From contig NZ_KZ454941.1 in NCBI RefSeq assembly GCF_002797375.1, positions 664,031-728,030 on the forward strand: a stretch of DNA of 64,000 nucleotides. The letters are read 5' to 3'. The notes under the pieces were generated by a model, which made no database searches, had not been told where the DNA came from, and saw nothing but the letters and a program-made list of their open reading frames with translations. Positions 7,812 through 15,970 of the stretch are shown here, in pieces. The position numbers and the translations under genes are program-made. Source of the stretch: Bacillus sp. FJAT-42315 (GTDB taxonomy: Bacteria; Bacillota; Bacilli; Bacillales; Domibacillaceae). Numbering within the stretch: position 1 is the first letter of the stretch; each line of letters starts with the position of its first letter.

Positions 7812-9446
7812 ATGGTAATAGCGAAGTATCAAAAAATGATTTATGAGCGAATGCAAGAAGACTTTCGAAAGTGGGAAGAACGTGAATTTATTACAGAGAA
7901 AGAGCTATATCTGTTTTTACATAGTTTAAAGGGAACAGCAGGAACGGTTGGATTAAGTGAATTAAGTGTCATTTCTAGTGAAAAACTAGAATCAGTTAAA
8001 GAAGATGGGCAACAGCAATGGTTAACATCAGATTGGCAAAATTATTTAGCTCCGATGATTGAGGGGTTACATTTTTATGAGAAGAATGTAGCTACCACTG
8101 CTGTGGAACCAATGGATGAGCATAAGAATGAGACTAAGTCAGAAAAAGAGTTTATTTTAGTAATTGATGATGATATCGTATTTATTACATTTGTGAAAGA
8201 TCTTTTGGAGAAAGAAGGCTACTCGGTCCTCATCGCCCATAATGGTCAGCGTGGATTAGAGTTATTGTATGAAGTGAAGCCAGCCATGGTCTTTTTAGAT
8301 ATTAAACTTCCAGACACAAACGGTTTCGCGATTTTAGAAGATATTTTACAGAAAGTGAAAAAAGAGCATATTATCGTAGCTATGATGAGTGCAGATGGTA
8401 GCCCGAAAAATCGAATCCGTGCTTATGAGATGGGGGCGTTAGATTTTATTGCTAAACCGATCGATCAAGACATTTTGATTTCCTATGTGACCAATCGTAT
8501 TAATTATAAAATTGAATTAGAGCAGTCAATTGTGATGGATGAATTGACAAAGATGTTTAATCGGAAATATATGAATGATCGTTTTCAGCAGCTTATTCAA
8601 CAGTTTAATAGAGATGAAGAACCATTTGCTGTCGCGCTGTTGGACTTAGACTTTTTTAAAAAGGTCAATGATACATACGGTCACCTTGTTGGAGATGAGG
8701 TATTACAAGGCTTTGCTGCTTTAGTGAAAAAGGTGAAGCGTGAGCAGGATATTGCTTGTCGATATGGGGGAGAGGAGTTTGCCCTTTTAATGCCTAATAG
8801 TACAGCTGATGATGCCTATGTATTGCTTGAGCGACTTCGAAAATCGATGGCAAAAAAAGTATTTACAGCTAATGATGTAAACTTTCAGGTGACCTTTTCG
8901 ACTGGAGTAGTAGAGGCCACAAGGGCGAATCTGCATCCGAAGAAATTATTAGAAGAAGCTGACCAAGCTCTTTATAACGCGAAGCAGTCCGGAAGAAATA
9001 AGACGGTTATTTTCGGATCACATGTAGAAGATGTCCAACAGCGGATGAAAATTACGGTTATTATCGTAGATGACGTATTTATTGTCCGAGAAATGATCTC
9101 TAAGCATTTTTCTACATGGAAGTCCAATGATAAATATGAGATCGACGTGTTAGAGTTTAGCGATGGAGTAAGTTTTTTACATTCTAATTGGTATACACCT
9201 AGCGGAAAATATATCATTCTATTAGATGGAAGGATGCCAGGTCTGGATGGGTTTGACGTGCTTAAGCAGCTAAGAGAACGTTATCCAGCAAACAATGTGC
9301 TTGTTTCGATGCTGACGGGTCGGAGCAGTGAGCAAGATGTCATTCGTGCGTTAGAATGTGGAGCAGATGATTATATTGTGAAACCGTTTGATATTCAAGA
9401 GGTATCACAACGAATCGTACGTTTGATTAAGAGAGTACTAATTTAA
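7812..9446 (+). CDS. Hpt-REC-GGDEF-REC diguanylate cyclase
   Basis: A 544-residue soluble signalling protein. The N-terminal Hpt domain (about 1-95) has the phosphorylatable H37 in LHSLKGTAG. A receiver domain follows (about 112-230, acceptor D163), then a GGDEF domain (about 245-405) with active site G-G-E-E-F at 319-323 and an inhibitory RxxD site (R-E-Q-D) five residues before it. A second receiver domain ends the protein (about 415-540, acceptor D472). It should make c-di-GMP under phosphorelay control and feedback inhibition. ATG 7812 was preferred over GTG 7782 because GGAGAG lies eight bases upstream. It heads a three-gene operon. Confidence 0.92.
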   Translation: MVIAKYQKMIYERMQEDFRKWEEREFITEKELYLFLHSLKGTAGTVGLSELSVISSEKLESVKEDGQQQWLTSDWQNYLAPMIEGLHFYEKNVATTAVEPMDEHKNETKSEKEFILVIDDDIVFITFVKDLLEKEGYSVLIAHNGQRGLELLYEVKPAMVFLDIKLPDTNGFAILEDILQKVKKEHIIVAMMSADGSPKNRIRAYEMGALDFIAKPIDQDILISYVTNRINYKIELEQSIVMDELTKMFNRKYMNDRFQQLIQQFNRDEEPFAVALLDLDFFKKVNDTYGHLVGDEVLQGFAALVKKVKREQDIACRYGGEEFALLMPNSTADDAYVLLERLRKSMAKKVFTANDVNFQVTFSTGVVEATRANLHPKKLLEEADQALYNAKQSGRNKTVIFGSHVEDVQQRMKITVIIVDDVFIVREMISKHFSTWKSNDKYEIDVLEFSDGVSFLHSNWYTPSGKYIILLDGRMPGLDGFDVLKQLRERYPANNVLVSMLTGRSSEQDVIRALECGADDYIVKPFDIQEVSQRIVRLIKRVLI

Positions 9447-9459
9447 AGGGGAGGAAATG

Positions 9460-9822
9460 ATGAAAAGAATCTTAGTAGTAGATGATGAAGAAATTTTGCG
9501 TATGTTGATTTGTGATACGTTAGAGGATTTAGGTTACGAGATCGAGGAAGCAGAGGATGGAGAAGAAGCGCTTAACAAAGTGAGTGAGCAATCGTATGAT
9601 TTAATGATTTTAGATTATATGATGCCAAATATAACGGGGATTGAAGTGATTGAACAACTTCCAAAAGAGATTAAACAAACGTTGCCGATTCTTATGCTAA
9701 CGGCGAAGGCTCAGGAAGCTGATCGGCAAGCTGTGTTAGAGAAAGGTGCCGATTATTTTATGTCCAAGCCGTTTAGTCCAGTGGATTTAGCCCAAGTTGT
9801 GGAGGAAATTTTGAATGTTTAA
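9460..9822 (+). CDS. Single-domain response regulator (receiver only)
   Basis: A CheY-like protein of 120 residues consisting only of a receiver domain. The acidic pair follows LVVDDEE, the phosphoacceptor is D52 in LMILDYMMP, and the conserved lysine is in SKPFSP. With no output domain it is likely a diffusible phosphate carrier between the kinase downstream and the Hpt or receiver domains of the protein upstream. Two adjacent ATGs exist at 9457 and 9460; the second gives the better five-base spacing from GGAGG (9450-9454). Its last eight bases overlap the kinase gene. Confidence 0.9.
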   Translation: MKRILVVDDEEILRMLICDTLEDLGYEIEEAEDGEEALNKVSEQSYDLMILDYMMPNITGIEVIEQLPKEIKQTLPILMLTAKAQEADRQAVLEKGADYFMSKPFSPVDLAQVVEEILNV

Positions 9823-12667
9823 GTCTCTTCCTTTATTGGAGAAAAGTATCCGCAATCGATTTTTAAGAATGATTTTGACATTGACGATGTTTATTTTGGT
9901 CACGGTTATTACGTTTTTTCTTTATGCGGATTCGGTTAATGAGAGTTTAAAAGAAGAGAGAGAGTCGATTCGTGAGAAAGCGGTTATCGTGGACAAGCTG
10001 GAAGAGAGCTTCAATGGAATTTTCTTTCGGGCGAGAGGATACTATGCTTTTCAAAACGACCAAGAGCTTCAATTGCTCTATAAGGACTTAGCAGAGTTTG
10101 AGCGTTTACTAGAACAATTCTCGAAATTAGATTTAACAAGCAAAGAACGTGAATTATATAAAAGTTTAGTTGACTTTCATGTGAATTATAAACAAAAAAT
10201 TCTTCCGGAAGCAATCGGTTATGTTGAGGCGGATGACTATGAGGCATTACGGAAGCTTTCCAGTAGCGGGACTAATGATCTCGTCAATCAATTTGTTGTT
10301 TATGCAAAAGATTATAAATCCAAAACGGATGAAGAATTAAACGATATCTTCCAAAAAACGATTGAACAAGCACAGCAATTTACGTTCTTTTCCTTTATGC
10401 TGAGCGGACTTATTTTACTGTTCATGGCTATGATGATGTGGAGAGTCCTGTATAATCTCATCAGACCAGTTGAACAATTAACTACAGCAACCAATGCGAT
10501 AGCGGCAGGTGATTCTTTTGAACTTGGACCGTTAGTTAAGCGCCAAGATGAGCTAGGCGCACTGTCTAGTTCGTTTCAGTTTATGTCAAAATCTATTTTA
10601 GAAAAAGAAGAAGTACTGATGGCTCAAAATGAAGAGCTGACTGCCCAACAAATCGCATTGCAAGACAATCAGGAGCAATTGCAACGATCACTTAGTCAAT
10701 TGCAAAAATATAATCAGCTCAATCACGCATTAACATTTACATTAGATAAGCAACAGCTAGTGGCAGGTGTGCATAAATACTTAGATGAATTAAATAGATT
10801 TGATAGAAGTTTAATGTATTTATGGGAAGGGAACGGTTATGCTTCTAAGGGATTATCAGAGCAATCGATCCAGCAGGTTGTTGGAATGCTTAATGAGGAC
10901 AAACGAGTGCGATTAGAGGAAGAAAAATCATTTGTTATCACACGAACAGTAACGCCGGAAGCACAAGGGATTGCTACAGAACCGTATTGTTGCTACGATT
11001 TATATTCATCTGTATTAGATTCTAGCGGTAAGCTTGTAGCAGTCATGATGGCGACAAGAGAAGGCCACCCATTCTCTGCTCAAGAGTTAGAGGATATTAA
11101 TGGATTAATGAACCGTGTCTCGATCGCCTTTGAACGCATTCTAATGTATGAAAAAGTAGAACGTTCTCGTCAGCTGAATCAAGACATTATTGACAATGTA
11201 AATGAAGGGATTCAATTTGTTTCCTTATCAGGGGATGTCATTCAAGTGAATGAATCGCTATGTCATCTTGTTCAGTGTCAAGATTGGTTAGATGGAAGGA
11301 CGATTGTAAAGCAAGCTTGGTTGGAGCATTTTATGTCACTTTGCGATCAACCAGAGGAGCTAAGGAACTTCTTTGAGCAGGCAATCACTGATGATTTCAA
11401 GGAAACTAGAAAAATCCGTTATAAAATCTCTCATGAAGTGCCAAGTTTTATTGAAGTATATGCAACAAGTGTATACGAAGAAATGGAGAAGGTAGGAACG
11501 GTATTTGTTCATCGTGACATCACGAGAGAATATGAAGTTGACCAAATGAAATCCGAGCTTGTAAGTACGGTGAGTCATGAACTGCGCACGCCACTCTCAA
11601 GTGTACTTGGCTTTACAGAGCTTCTATTGACGAAAACGGTCAAACCAGAGAGACAGAAAAAATATATCGAGACGATTCATAAGGAAGCGAAACGCCTGAC
11701 GAATCTCATTAATGACTTTCTTGATTTACAGCGGATGGAGTCTGGGAAGCAACAGTATTCGATGCAAACACTGTCGTTCGATGAACTAGCGATTGAAATT
11801 GTTAATCGTTTCCGACATGAAAAGCAGCATCATGTTCACTTAGTTGATAAAGCAAGATTTGTCGATGTGAAGGGGGACCAAGAGCGAATCATACAGCTTT
11901 TAACGAATTTGGTCGGAAATGCGATCAAGTTTTCCCCGGATGGCGGAGACGTGTTAATTACACTTGAAAATATGAATGATGCACTTCAAGTAAGCATAAA
12001 AGATGAAGGAATTGGAATTCCAGCGAACGCTCTGACAAAACTGTTTCAAAAATTTAAGCGAATTGATAATAGCTCCAGTCGAAAAATTGGTGGCACAGGG
12101 TTAGGTCTTGCCATTAGTAAAGAGATTGTCTCTAGACATGGTGGTGAGATTTGGATTGAGTCAGAAGAAGGGCGTGGAACAACGGTATATTTTCAGTTGC
12201 CACTTGTGAACAAACGCCTTTCTGAACAAACGAAAAAAGCAGCAGAACTAGTTGCTGAGCAAAAGGGTCTGCAAGTCATGATTGTAGAGGATGATTTGAG
12301 TTTAGGTCTGCTTTTATCTGAAGAATTAAAGAGCAAAGGCTTTACTGTTATTTATCATCACGATCCTAAGCGTGCGTTTGAGGATGCTCTTCGCACTCCG
12401 CTTCTCGGTATCGTCATTGATATCATGCTCGGAGAAGAAATGGACGGCTGGGACTTAGTTCAAAAGTTAAAAGAAACAGACCAAACGAGCAACATCCCGA
12501 TCGTCATTTCTTCGGCACTCGATAAAGTGAAAGAGAAAGTGGAACAATATAAGATTGAGAAGTATTTAACGAAACCATATCCACCAGAAGAACTTTCTAA
12601 TGTACTAACGAGGTTTTTATTATCTGAATCAAGCAATGGGAGCGTTATGTTTCCGGATAAAGAATAA
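9815..12667 (+). CDS. Hybrid sensor histidine kinase (HAMP-GAF-PAS-HisKA-HATPase-REC)
   Basis: A 950-residue membrane kinase. Two helices (about 17-37 and 188-212) bracket an extracytoplasmic helical sensor of about 150 residues. HAMP, a coiled coil, a GAF-like region (about 300-445), a PAS-like region (about 450-570), HisKA with H588 in SHELRTP, HATPase_c (N box, DEGIGIP, GTGLGLAIS) and a C-terminal receiver with D869 follow. The start ATG 9815 has GGAGG nine bases upstream and overlaps the receiver gene. It is the probable phosphate source for the cassette, which would allow multi-step relays among three receivers and one Hpt. The stimulus is unknown. Confidence 0.92.
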   Translation: MFKSLPLLEKSIRNRFLRMILTLTMFILVTVITFFLYADSVNESLKEERESIREKAVIVDKLEESFNGIFFRARGYYAFQNDQELQLLYKDLAEFERLLEQFSKLDLTSKERELYKSLVDFHVNYKQKILPEAIGYVEADDYEALRKLSSSGTNDLVNQFVVYAKDYKSKTDEELNDIFQKTIEQAQQFTFFSFMLSGLILLFMAMMMWRVLYNLIRPVEQLTTATNAIAAGDSFELGPLVKRQDELGALSSSFQFMSKSILEKEEVLMAQNEELTAQQIALQDNQEQLQRSLSQLQKYNQLNHALTFTLDKQQLVAGVHKYLDELNRFDRSLMYLWEGNGYASKGLSEQSIQQVVGMLNEDKRVRLEEEKSFVITRTVTPEAQGIATEPYCCYDLYSSVLDSSGKLVAVMMATREGHPFSAQELEDINGLMNRVSIAFERILMYEKVERSRQLNQDIIDNVNEGIQFVSLSGDVIQVNESLCHLVQCQDWLDGRTIVKQAWLEHFMSLCDQPEELRNFFEQAITDDFKETRKIRYKISHEVPSFIEVYATSVYEEMEKVGTVFVHRDITREYEVDQMKSELVSTVSHELRTPLSSVLGFTELLLTKTVKPERQKKYIETIHKEAKRLTNLINDFLDLQRMESGKQQYSMQTLSFDELAIEIVNRFRHEKQHHVHLVDKARFVDVKGDQERIIQLLTNLVGNAIKFSPDGGDVLITLENMNDALQVSIKDEGIGIPANALTKLFQKFKRIDNSSSRKIGGTGLGLAISKEIVSRHGGEIWIESEEGRGTTVYFQLPLVNKRLSEQTKKAAELVAEQKGLQVMIVEDDLSLGLLLSEELKSKGFTVIYHHDPKRAFEDALRTPLLGIVIDIMLGEEMDGWDLVQKLKETDQTSNIPIVISSALDKVKEKVEQYKIEKYLTKPYPPEELSNVLTRFLLSESSNGSVMFPDKE

Positions 12668-12671
12668 AGCG

Positions 12672-12714
12672 AAAACCATTCTGTGCCGTAATTGATGGCA
12701 TAGGGTGGTTTTTT
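12672..12714 (+). terminator. Terminator after the hybrid kinase
   Basis: A 16-position stem with several wobble pairs (AAAACCATTCTGTGCC with GGCATAGGGTGGTTTT), then a T run. Confidence 0.8.
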
Positions 12715-12774
12715 CGTGAGCAATATGGAGGATGCCTAATTCGTCACGATTTATGCCCAATTCGAGCAAATTCG

Positions 12775-12831
12775 CGCCCAATTGTCTCATATTCCCGACT
12801 AAAAACAGCGATTTCCCGCCCAATTGTCTCA
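12775..12831. repeat. Direct repeat of CGCCCAATTGTCTCA
   Basis: The 15-base word CGCCCAATTGTCTCA occurs at 12775-12789 and again at 12817-12831, and a third GCCCAATT lies at about 12754-12761. The segment is non-coding and lies between two terminators. It looks like a decayed tandem array. Confidence 0.6.
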
Positions 12832-12840
12832 GTCAACAGA

Positions 12841-12880
12841 AAAAAGGTGTCTCAACAGTCGACTGTTGGGACACCCTTTT
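12841..12880 (-). terminator. Terminator for the BltD-like gene (possibly bidirectional)
   Basis: A long inverted repeat (AAAGGTGTCTCAACAG with CTGTTGGGACACCCTTT, one mismatch-type pair) around TCGA, with A and T tracts on the two sides. It lies directly after the stop codon of the minus-strand acetyltransferase. Confidence 0.8.
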
Positions 12881-12884
12881 ATGA

Positions 12885-13346
12885 TTACGTTCTATTTTGT
12901 ATGTTCAGCTCCATCACTAACCCTACCACTTTCGAAGTGGTATCAATTTCGCCATTTAGGCGGAATCCGAATTTTTCATATAATCGTTGAGCGACTTTAT
13001 TTTCGGCAAAGATACTTAAGAAAATTTGGTCGTCTTTATATGTTTCTGTTATTTGCTTGAGCAAAACTTTTAAGAAACGAGTCGCATAGCCTTGTCCTTG
13101 ATAGCTTTGGTCAATCATGAAGCGGTCCAGCCAAATTTGTTTGGTCGATTTTTCACGTCCATACATTGCATAACCGACGAGCGTCTCGCCGTCGTACAAT
13201 CCGACCGATCTCCACTCAGGCTCAAATATTGATTGAGCGATTGAATAGGCATTGCTTTCAATAAACGGTTGTTGATCTTCAGTGACTGATAATAGAGCGA
13301 TTGCTTTCCAATTATCAGCACCTACCTCTTTAACGAAGAGGTTCAT
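12885..13346 (-). CDS. BltD-like spermine/spermidine acetyltransferase (GNAT)
   Basis: A 153-residue GNAT enzyme, close in length and motif pattern to B. subtilis BltD, which acetylates spermine and spermidine. Diagnostic stretches are GLYDGETLVGYAMYG, the acetyl-CoA loop DQSYQGQGYATRFLK, and LSIFAENKVAQRLYEKFGF. An upstream in-frame ATG at 13397 lacks a binding site. The ATG at 13346 follows GAGATGGA and gives the family's N-terminus. It is divergent from speG, with about 110 bases between the starts, so the two may share control. Specificity within polyamines is inferred. Confidence 0.82.
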   Translation of the reverse strand: MNLFVKEVGADNWKAIALLSVTEDQQPFIESNAYSIAQSIFEPEWRSVGLYDGETLVGYAMYGREKSTKQIWLDRFMIDQSYQGQGYATRFLKVLLKQITETYKDDQIFLSIFAENKVAQRLYEKFGFRLNGEIDTTSKVVGLVMELNIQNRT

Positions 13347-13458
13347 AATTCCATCTCGCTTTCTATCACAATAGATTAGACTGATTCCATTTTTCATTTT
13401 ATACTAAAAGTGGGAATATGATAAATACTATCCATTGAGATTCGGAGGCTGAAAGAAG

Positions 13459-13974
13459 ATGAGTGCCGACGTCAAGTTGCGTCCATTAGAGAGAGAAGAT
13501 TTGAAGTTTGTTCATAAGCTCAATAATAATGCGAAAATTATGTCTTACTGGTTTGAAGAGCCGTATGAATCGTTTGTTGAGCTACAAGATTTATATGATA
13601 AACATATTCATGTTCAAAGTGAACGTCGTTTTATCGTTGAACGAGAGGGGGAAATGCTAGGCCTTGTTGAGTTGGTTGAAATTGATTATATTCATCGGCG
13701 AGCGGAGTTTCAAATTATTATTCATCCACAGCATCAGGGGCATGGCTACTCTGTCAAGGCAACGAAGCTAGCGATGTATTATGCATTTTCCGTGTTGAAC
13801 ATGCATAAGCTTTATTTAATTGTAGATAGAGTGAATGAGAAAGCGATTCATGTATATGAGAAAGTAGGCTTTCGAATTGAAGGCGAGCTGAAGGATGAAT
13901 TTTTCGTTGATGGGAAATATCATGATGCGATCCGCATGTGCATGTTTCAAGATGAATACTTTAACAGAAATTAA
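13459..13974 (+). CDS. speG: Spermidine N1-acetyltransferase SpeG
   Basis: A 171-residue GNAT enzyme that transfers acetyl from acetyl-CoA to spermidine or spermine, relieving polyamine toxicity. It matches SpeG strongly along its length: [49 protein letters not shown] and [20 protein letters not shown]-type blocks. The binding site CGGAGG lies nine bases before the ATG. The monocistronic gene ends at a strong terminator. The divergent neighbour is a second polyamine acetyltransferase of another subfamily. Confidence 0.93.
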   Translation: MSADVKLRPLEREDLKFVHKLNNNAKIMSYWFEEPYESFVELQDLYDKHIHVQSERRFIVEREGEMLGLVELVEIDYIHRRAEFQIIIHPQHQGHGYSVKATKLAMYYAFSVLNMHKLYLIVDRVNEKAIHVYEKVGFRIEGELKDEFFVDGKYHDAIRMCMFQDEYFNRN

Positions 13975-13977
13975 ATG

Positions 13978-14018
13978 AAAAATTCTGTGCAGAAAATAAA
14001 GCTGCACAGAATTTTTTT
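13978..14018 (+). terminator. Terminator after speG
   Basis: A 14-bp stem (AAATTCTGTGCAG with CTGCACAGAATTT) with a 9-base loop and seven T residues. Confidence 0.92.
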
Positions 14019-14086
14019 CAATTGAGAATGAATAAGCTGTTATTAGGGTATGTGATTGGCAAGAATACTTGAAGGAGGTTTTCCCC

Positions 14087-14305
14087 ATGTTGTACATGAA
14101 GGTGACTCGAAATTTTGATGTGAAAACGGAAAAACAGACATTTGAGTTTATCAAAGGAAAGCTCTATCCGATTGAGACAATGGTAGAAGATACGATTACG
14201 GTGGCGGTCGATGATCCTACAGGCTATTGGGGAGGACGCATCCGCTTATCGATGACAAATGAAGCTGACTTTATTATTGTGGCCCATCCGCAAGCACAAG
14301 TATAA
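14087..14305 (+). CDS. Conserved-looking small protein of unknown function
   Basis: A 72-residue soluble protein (opening MLYMKVTRNFDV, containing GYWGGRIRLSMTNEADF). I do not recognise the family. It has no signal peptide or membrane helix, and the predicted content is mostly beta strand. A strong AAGGAGG sits just upstream of the ATG; a TTG six codons earlier would lie within that site and is rejected. It appears monocistronic. Confidence 0.7.
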   Translation: MLYMKVTRNFDVKTEKQTFEFIKGKLYPIETMVEDTITVAVDDPTGYWGGRIRLSMTNEADFIIVAHPQAQV

Positions 14306-14350
14306 TTGCGCCAATATTTATCTTTTAGACCATTCTTTAGTTTGTGAACA

Positions 14351-14379
14351 TTGACTACATGAATCAGTTGCTTTAAAGT
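14351..14379 (+). promoter_or_regulatory. Candidate promoter of the CNNM/CorC exporter gene
   Basis: TTGACT at 14351-14356 and TAAAGT at 14374-14379 with a 17-base spacer. Transcription would begin near 14386, giving a leader of about 200 bases. Confidence 0.45.
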
Positions 14380-14385
14380 AGAAGT

Positions 14386-14557
14386 AACTGAAAAAAGTGA
14401 GGTGAGGGTATTGGGAAGGCAGTAAGCATGATGGCACTTTCACAAAGCAACCGAACTGAATTTTGTACGCCAACAGGCCGGAACAAGCCTCAACGCACAA
14501 AAAAGAGAACGGTTGAATAGAAATATTCATTTTAATTATAGCAGGAGGTGTAATTCC
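14386..14557 (+). ncRNA. Long structured-looking leader upstream of the metal exporter
   Basis: The leader between the promoter and the coding region contains a GC-richer core (14397-14496). There TGAGG (14398-14402) can pair with CCTCA (14488-14492), and ACAAA (14452-14456) with TTTGT (14462-14466). Short words (GGTGAGG, ACGCCAA, GCCTCAACG) recall pieces of Mg2+ M-box leaders, but the element is shorter and most M-box motifs are missing, so I do not assign a riboswitch class. Confidence 0.35.
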
Positions 14558-14611
14558 TTGCTGGCTAGAGATGTCAGTAAGGATGTTATTTGGACGACAT
14601 ATTTAATTTAA
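14558..14611 (+). CDS. Putative 17-residue leader peptide overlapping the exporter start
   Basis: A TTG codon at 14558 lies seven bases after a near-perfect AGGAGGTG (14543-14550) and opens a frame of 17 codons (MLARDVSKDVIWTTYLI). The frame ends at 14611, 22 bases inside the downstream exporter gene in another frame. This is the best ribosome binding site in the region, stronger than that of the exporter itself. Such overlapping mini-ORFs can couple or attenuate translation. It could also be fortuitous. Confidence 0.4.
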   Translation: MLARDVSKDVIWTTYLI

Positions 14612-15942
14612 TCATGGTTACCCTTTTAATCGCATTAACTGGTTTTTTCGTAGCGACCGAGTTTGCGATTGTAAAGGTTCGAAGCACAAGGATTGACCAA
14701 CTGGCAGCGGAAGGAAACAAAAACGCGCTAGCAGCCAAAAAGGTAATTTCGAATTTGGATGAGTATTTATCAGCTTGTCAGCTTGGTATTACAGTGACAG
14801 CCTTAGGACTAGGTTGGTTAGGGGAGCCGACAGTTGTTCACTTATTGGAGCCAGTATTTGAGCGATTTGAACTTTCCTCCTCCGTCGTGAGTGCATTATC
14901 GTTTGTCATTGCCTTTACGGGGATTACCTTTTTACACGTCGTAATTGGGGAGTTGGCGCCAAAAACTGTAGCTATTCAAAAAGCAGAAGCGGTCGCCTTG
15001 TTGTTTGCAAAACCAATGATTATGTTTTACCGTCTTATGTACCCGTTTATTAAAACGCTGAACGGGGCTTCTCGACTAGTTGTCAGCCTATTTGGATTGA
15101 AGCCTGTAGCTGAGCATGAAATGGCCCACTCGGAAGAAGAATTGCGAATGATCTTATCGGAAAGTTTGAAAAGCGGGGAAATTAATCAGTCGGAATATAA
15201 ATATGTAAATAATATATTCGAATTTGATGATCGCCTAGCGAAAGAAATTATGGTGCCGCGAACGGAAATTATCGCGATCGATAAATCAGAGACGGCGCAA
15301 GATTGTATTTCGATGGTGCTAGAAGAGAATTACACTCGTTACCCGGTAACTGATGGTGATAAAGACCGCATTATCGGTATGGTCAATATTAAAGAAATCT
15401 TGACCGACGTTATTAGAGACGAAAGCAAGAAAAAGGTGAGCATTGAACATTATATTCGTCCGGTGATCCAAGTCATCGAATCGATCGCTATTCATGATTT
15501 GCTCGTCAAAATGCAAAAAGATCGCATTCAAATGGCGATTTTAATTGATGAATATGGTGGTACAGCTGGACTTGTCACTGTAGAAGATATCATCGAAGAA
15601 ATCGTTGGTGAAATTCGCGATGAATTTGACCAAGATGAAACGCCAATGATTAAACGAATCAATGAGCATCAAGTAATTCTAGATGGTAAAGTACTCATTA
15701 GTGAAGTCAACGATCTCTTCGGACTCGATATTGACGATGAAGACGTGGACACAGTCGGCGGTTGGGTGTTAACTGAAAAATTTGAAGTCCAAGAAGGCGA
15801 CACGATTGAACGCGGAAACTATACCTTCAAAGTTATCGAAATGGAAGGGTACCATATTAAATTTATCGAAGTCTCAAAAAAGGCAATTATTCTCACCGAA
15901 GTAGAGAATAACCTTCGAGACGAAACGATACAAGAAGCCTGA
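14590..15942 (+). CDS. CNNM/CorC (hemolysin C-like) membrane protein, probable Mg2+ exporter
   Basis: A 450-residue protein with an N-terminal CNNM (DUF21) membrane domain (about 1-190, opening with the FFVATEFAIVKVR motif), a pair of CBS domains (about 205-335, including RYPVTDGD and IDEYGGTAGLVTVEDIIEEI), and a C-terminal CorC_HlyC domain (about 355-430). B. subtilis MpfA (YhdP) of this family exports Mg2+; paralogues YrkA, YqhB and YugS share the architecture, so orthology is not settled. The start is TTG 14590 with AAGGA (14578-14582) upstream. It is preceded by a long leader and an overlapping mini-ORF. Confidence 0.88.
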   Translation: MDDIFNLIMVTLLIALTGFFVATEFAIVKVRSTRIDQLAAEGNKNALAAKKVISNLDEYLSACQLGITVTALGLGWLGEPTVVHLLEPVFERFELSSSVVSALSFVIAFTGITFLHVVIGELAPKTVAIQKAEAVALLFAKPMIMFYRLMYPFIKTLNGASRLVVSLFGLKPVAEHEMAHSEEELRMILSESLKSGEINQSEYKYVNNIFEFDDRLAKEIMVPRTEIIAIDKSETAQDCISMVLEENYTRYPVTDGDKDRIIGMVNIKEILTDVIRDESKKKVSIEHYIRPVIQVIESIAIHDLLVKMQKDRIQMAILIDEYGGTAGLVTVEDIIEEIVGEIRDEFDQDETPMIKRINEHQVILDGKVLISEVNDLFGLDIDDEDVDTVGGWVLTEKFEVQEGDTIERGNYTFKVIEMEGYHIKFIEVSKKAIILTEVENNLRDETIQEA

Positions 15943-15970
15943 TTCGCTTATGCGAACCAGGCTTTTTTTT
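15935..15970 (+). terminator. Bidirectional terminator between the exporter gene and uppP
   Basis: AAGCCTG-A-TTCGC pairs with GCGAA-C-CAGGCTT around TTAT, followed by a T run. It overlaps the exporter's stop codon and abuts the minus-strand uppP stop. Confidence 0.88.

Noticed and set aside
14397-14496. M-box Mg2+ riboswitch upstream of the CNNM/CorC gene
   Set aside because: Only scattered words match; the element is about 60 nt shorter than M-box RNAs and lacks most conserved loops. It is kept only as an unclassified leader.
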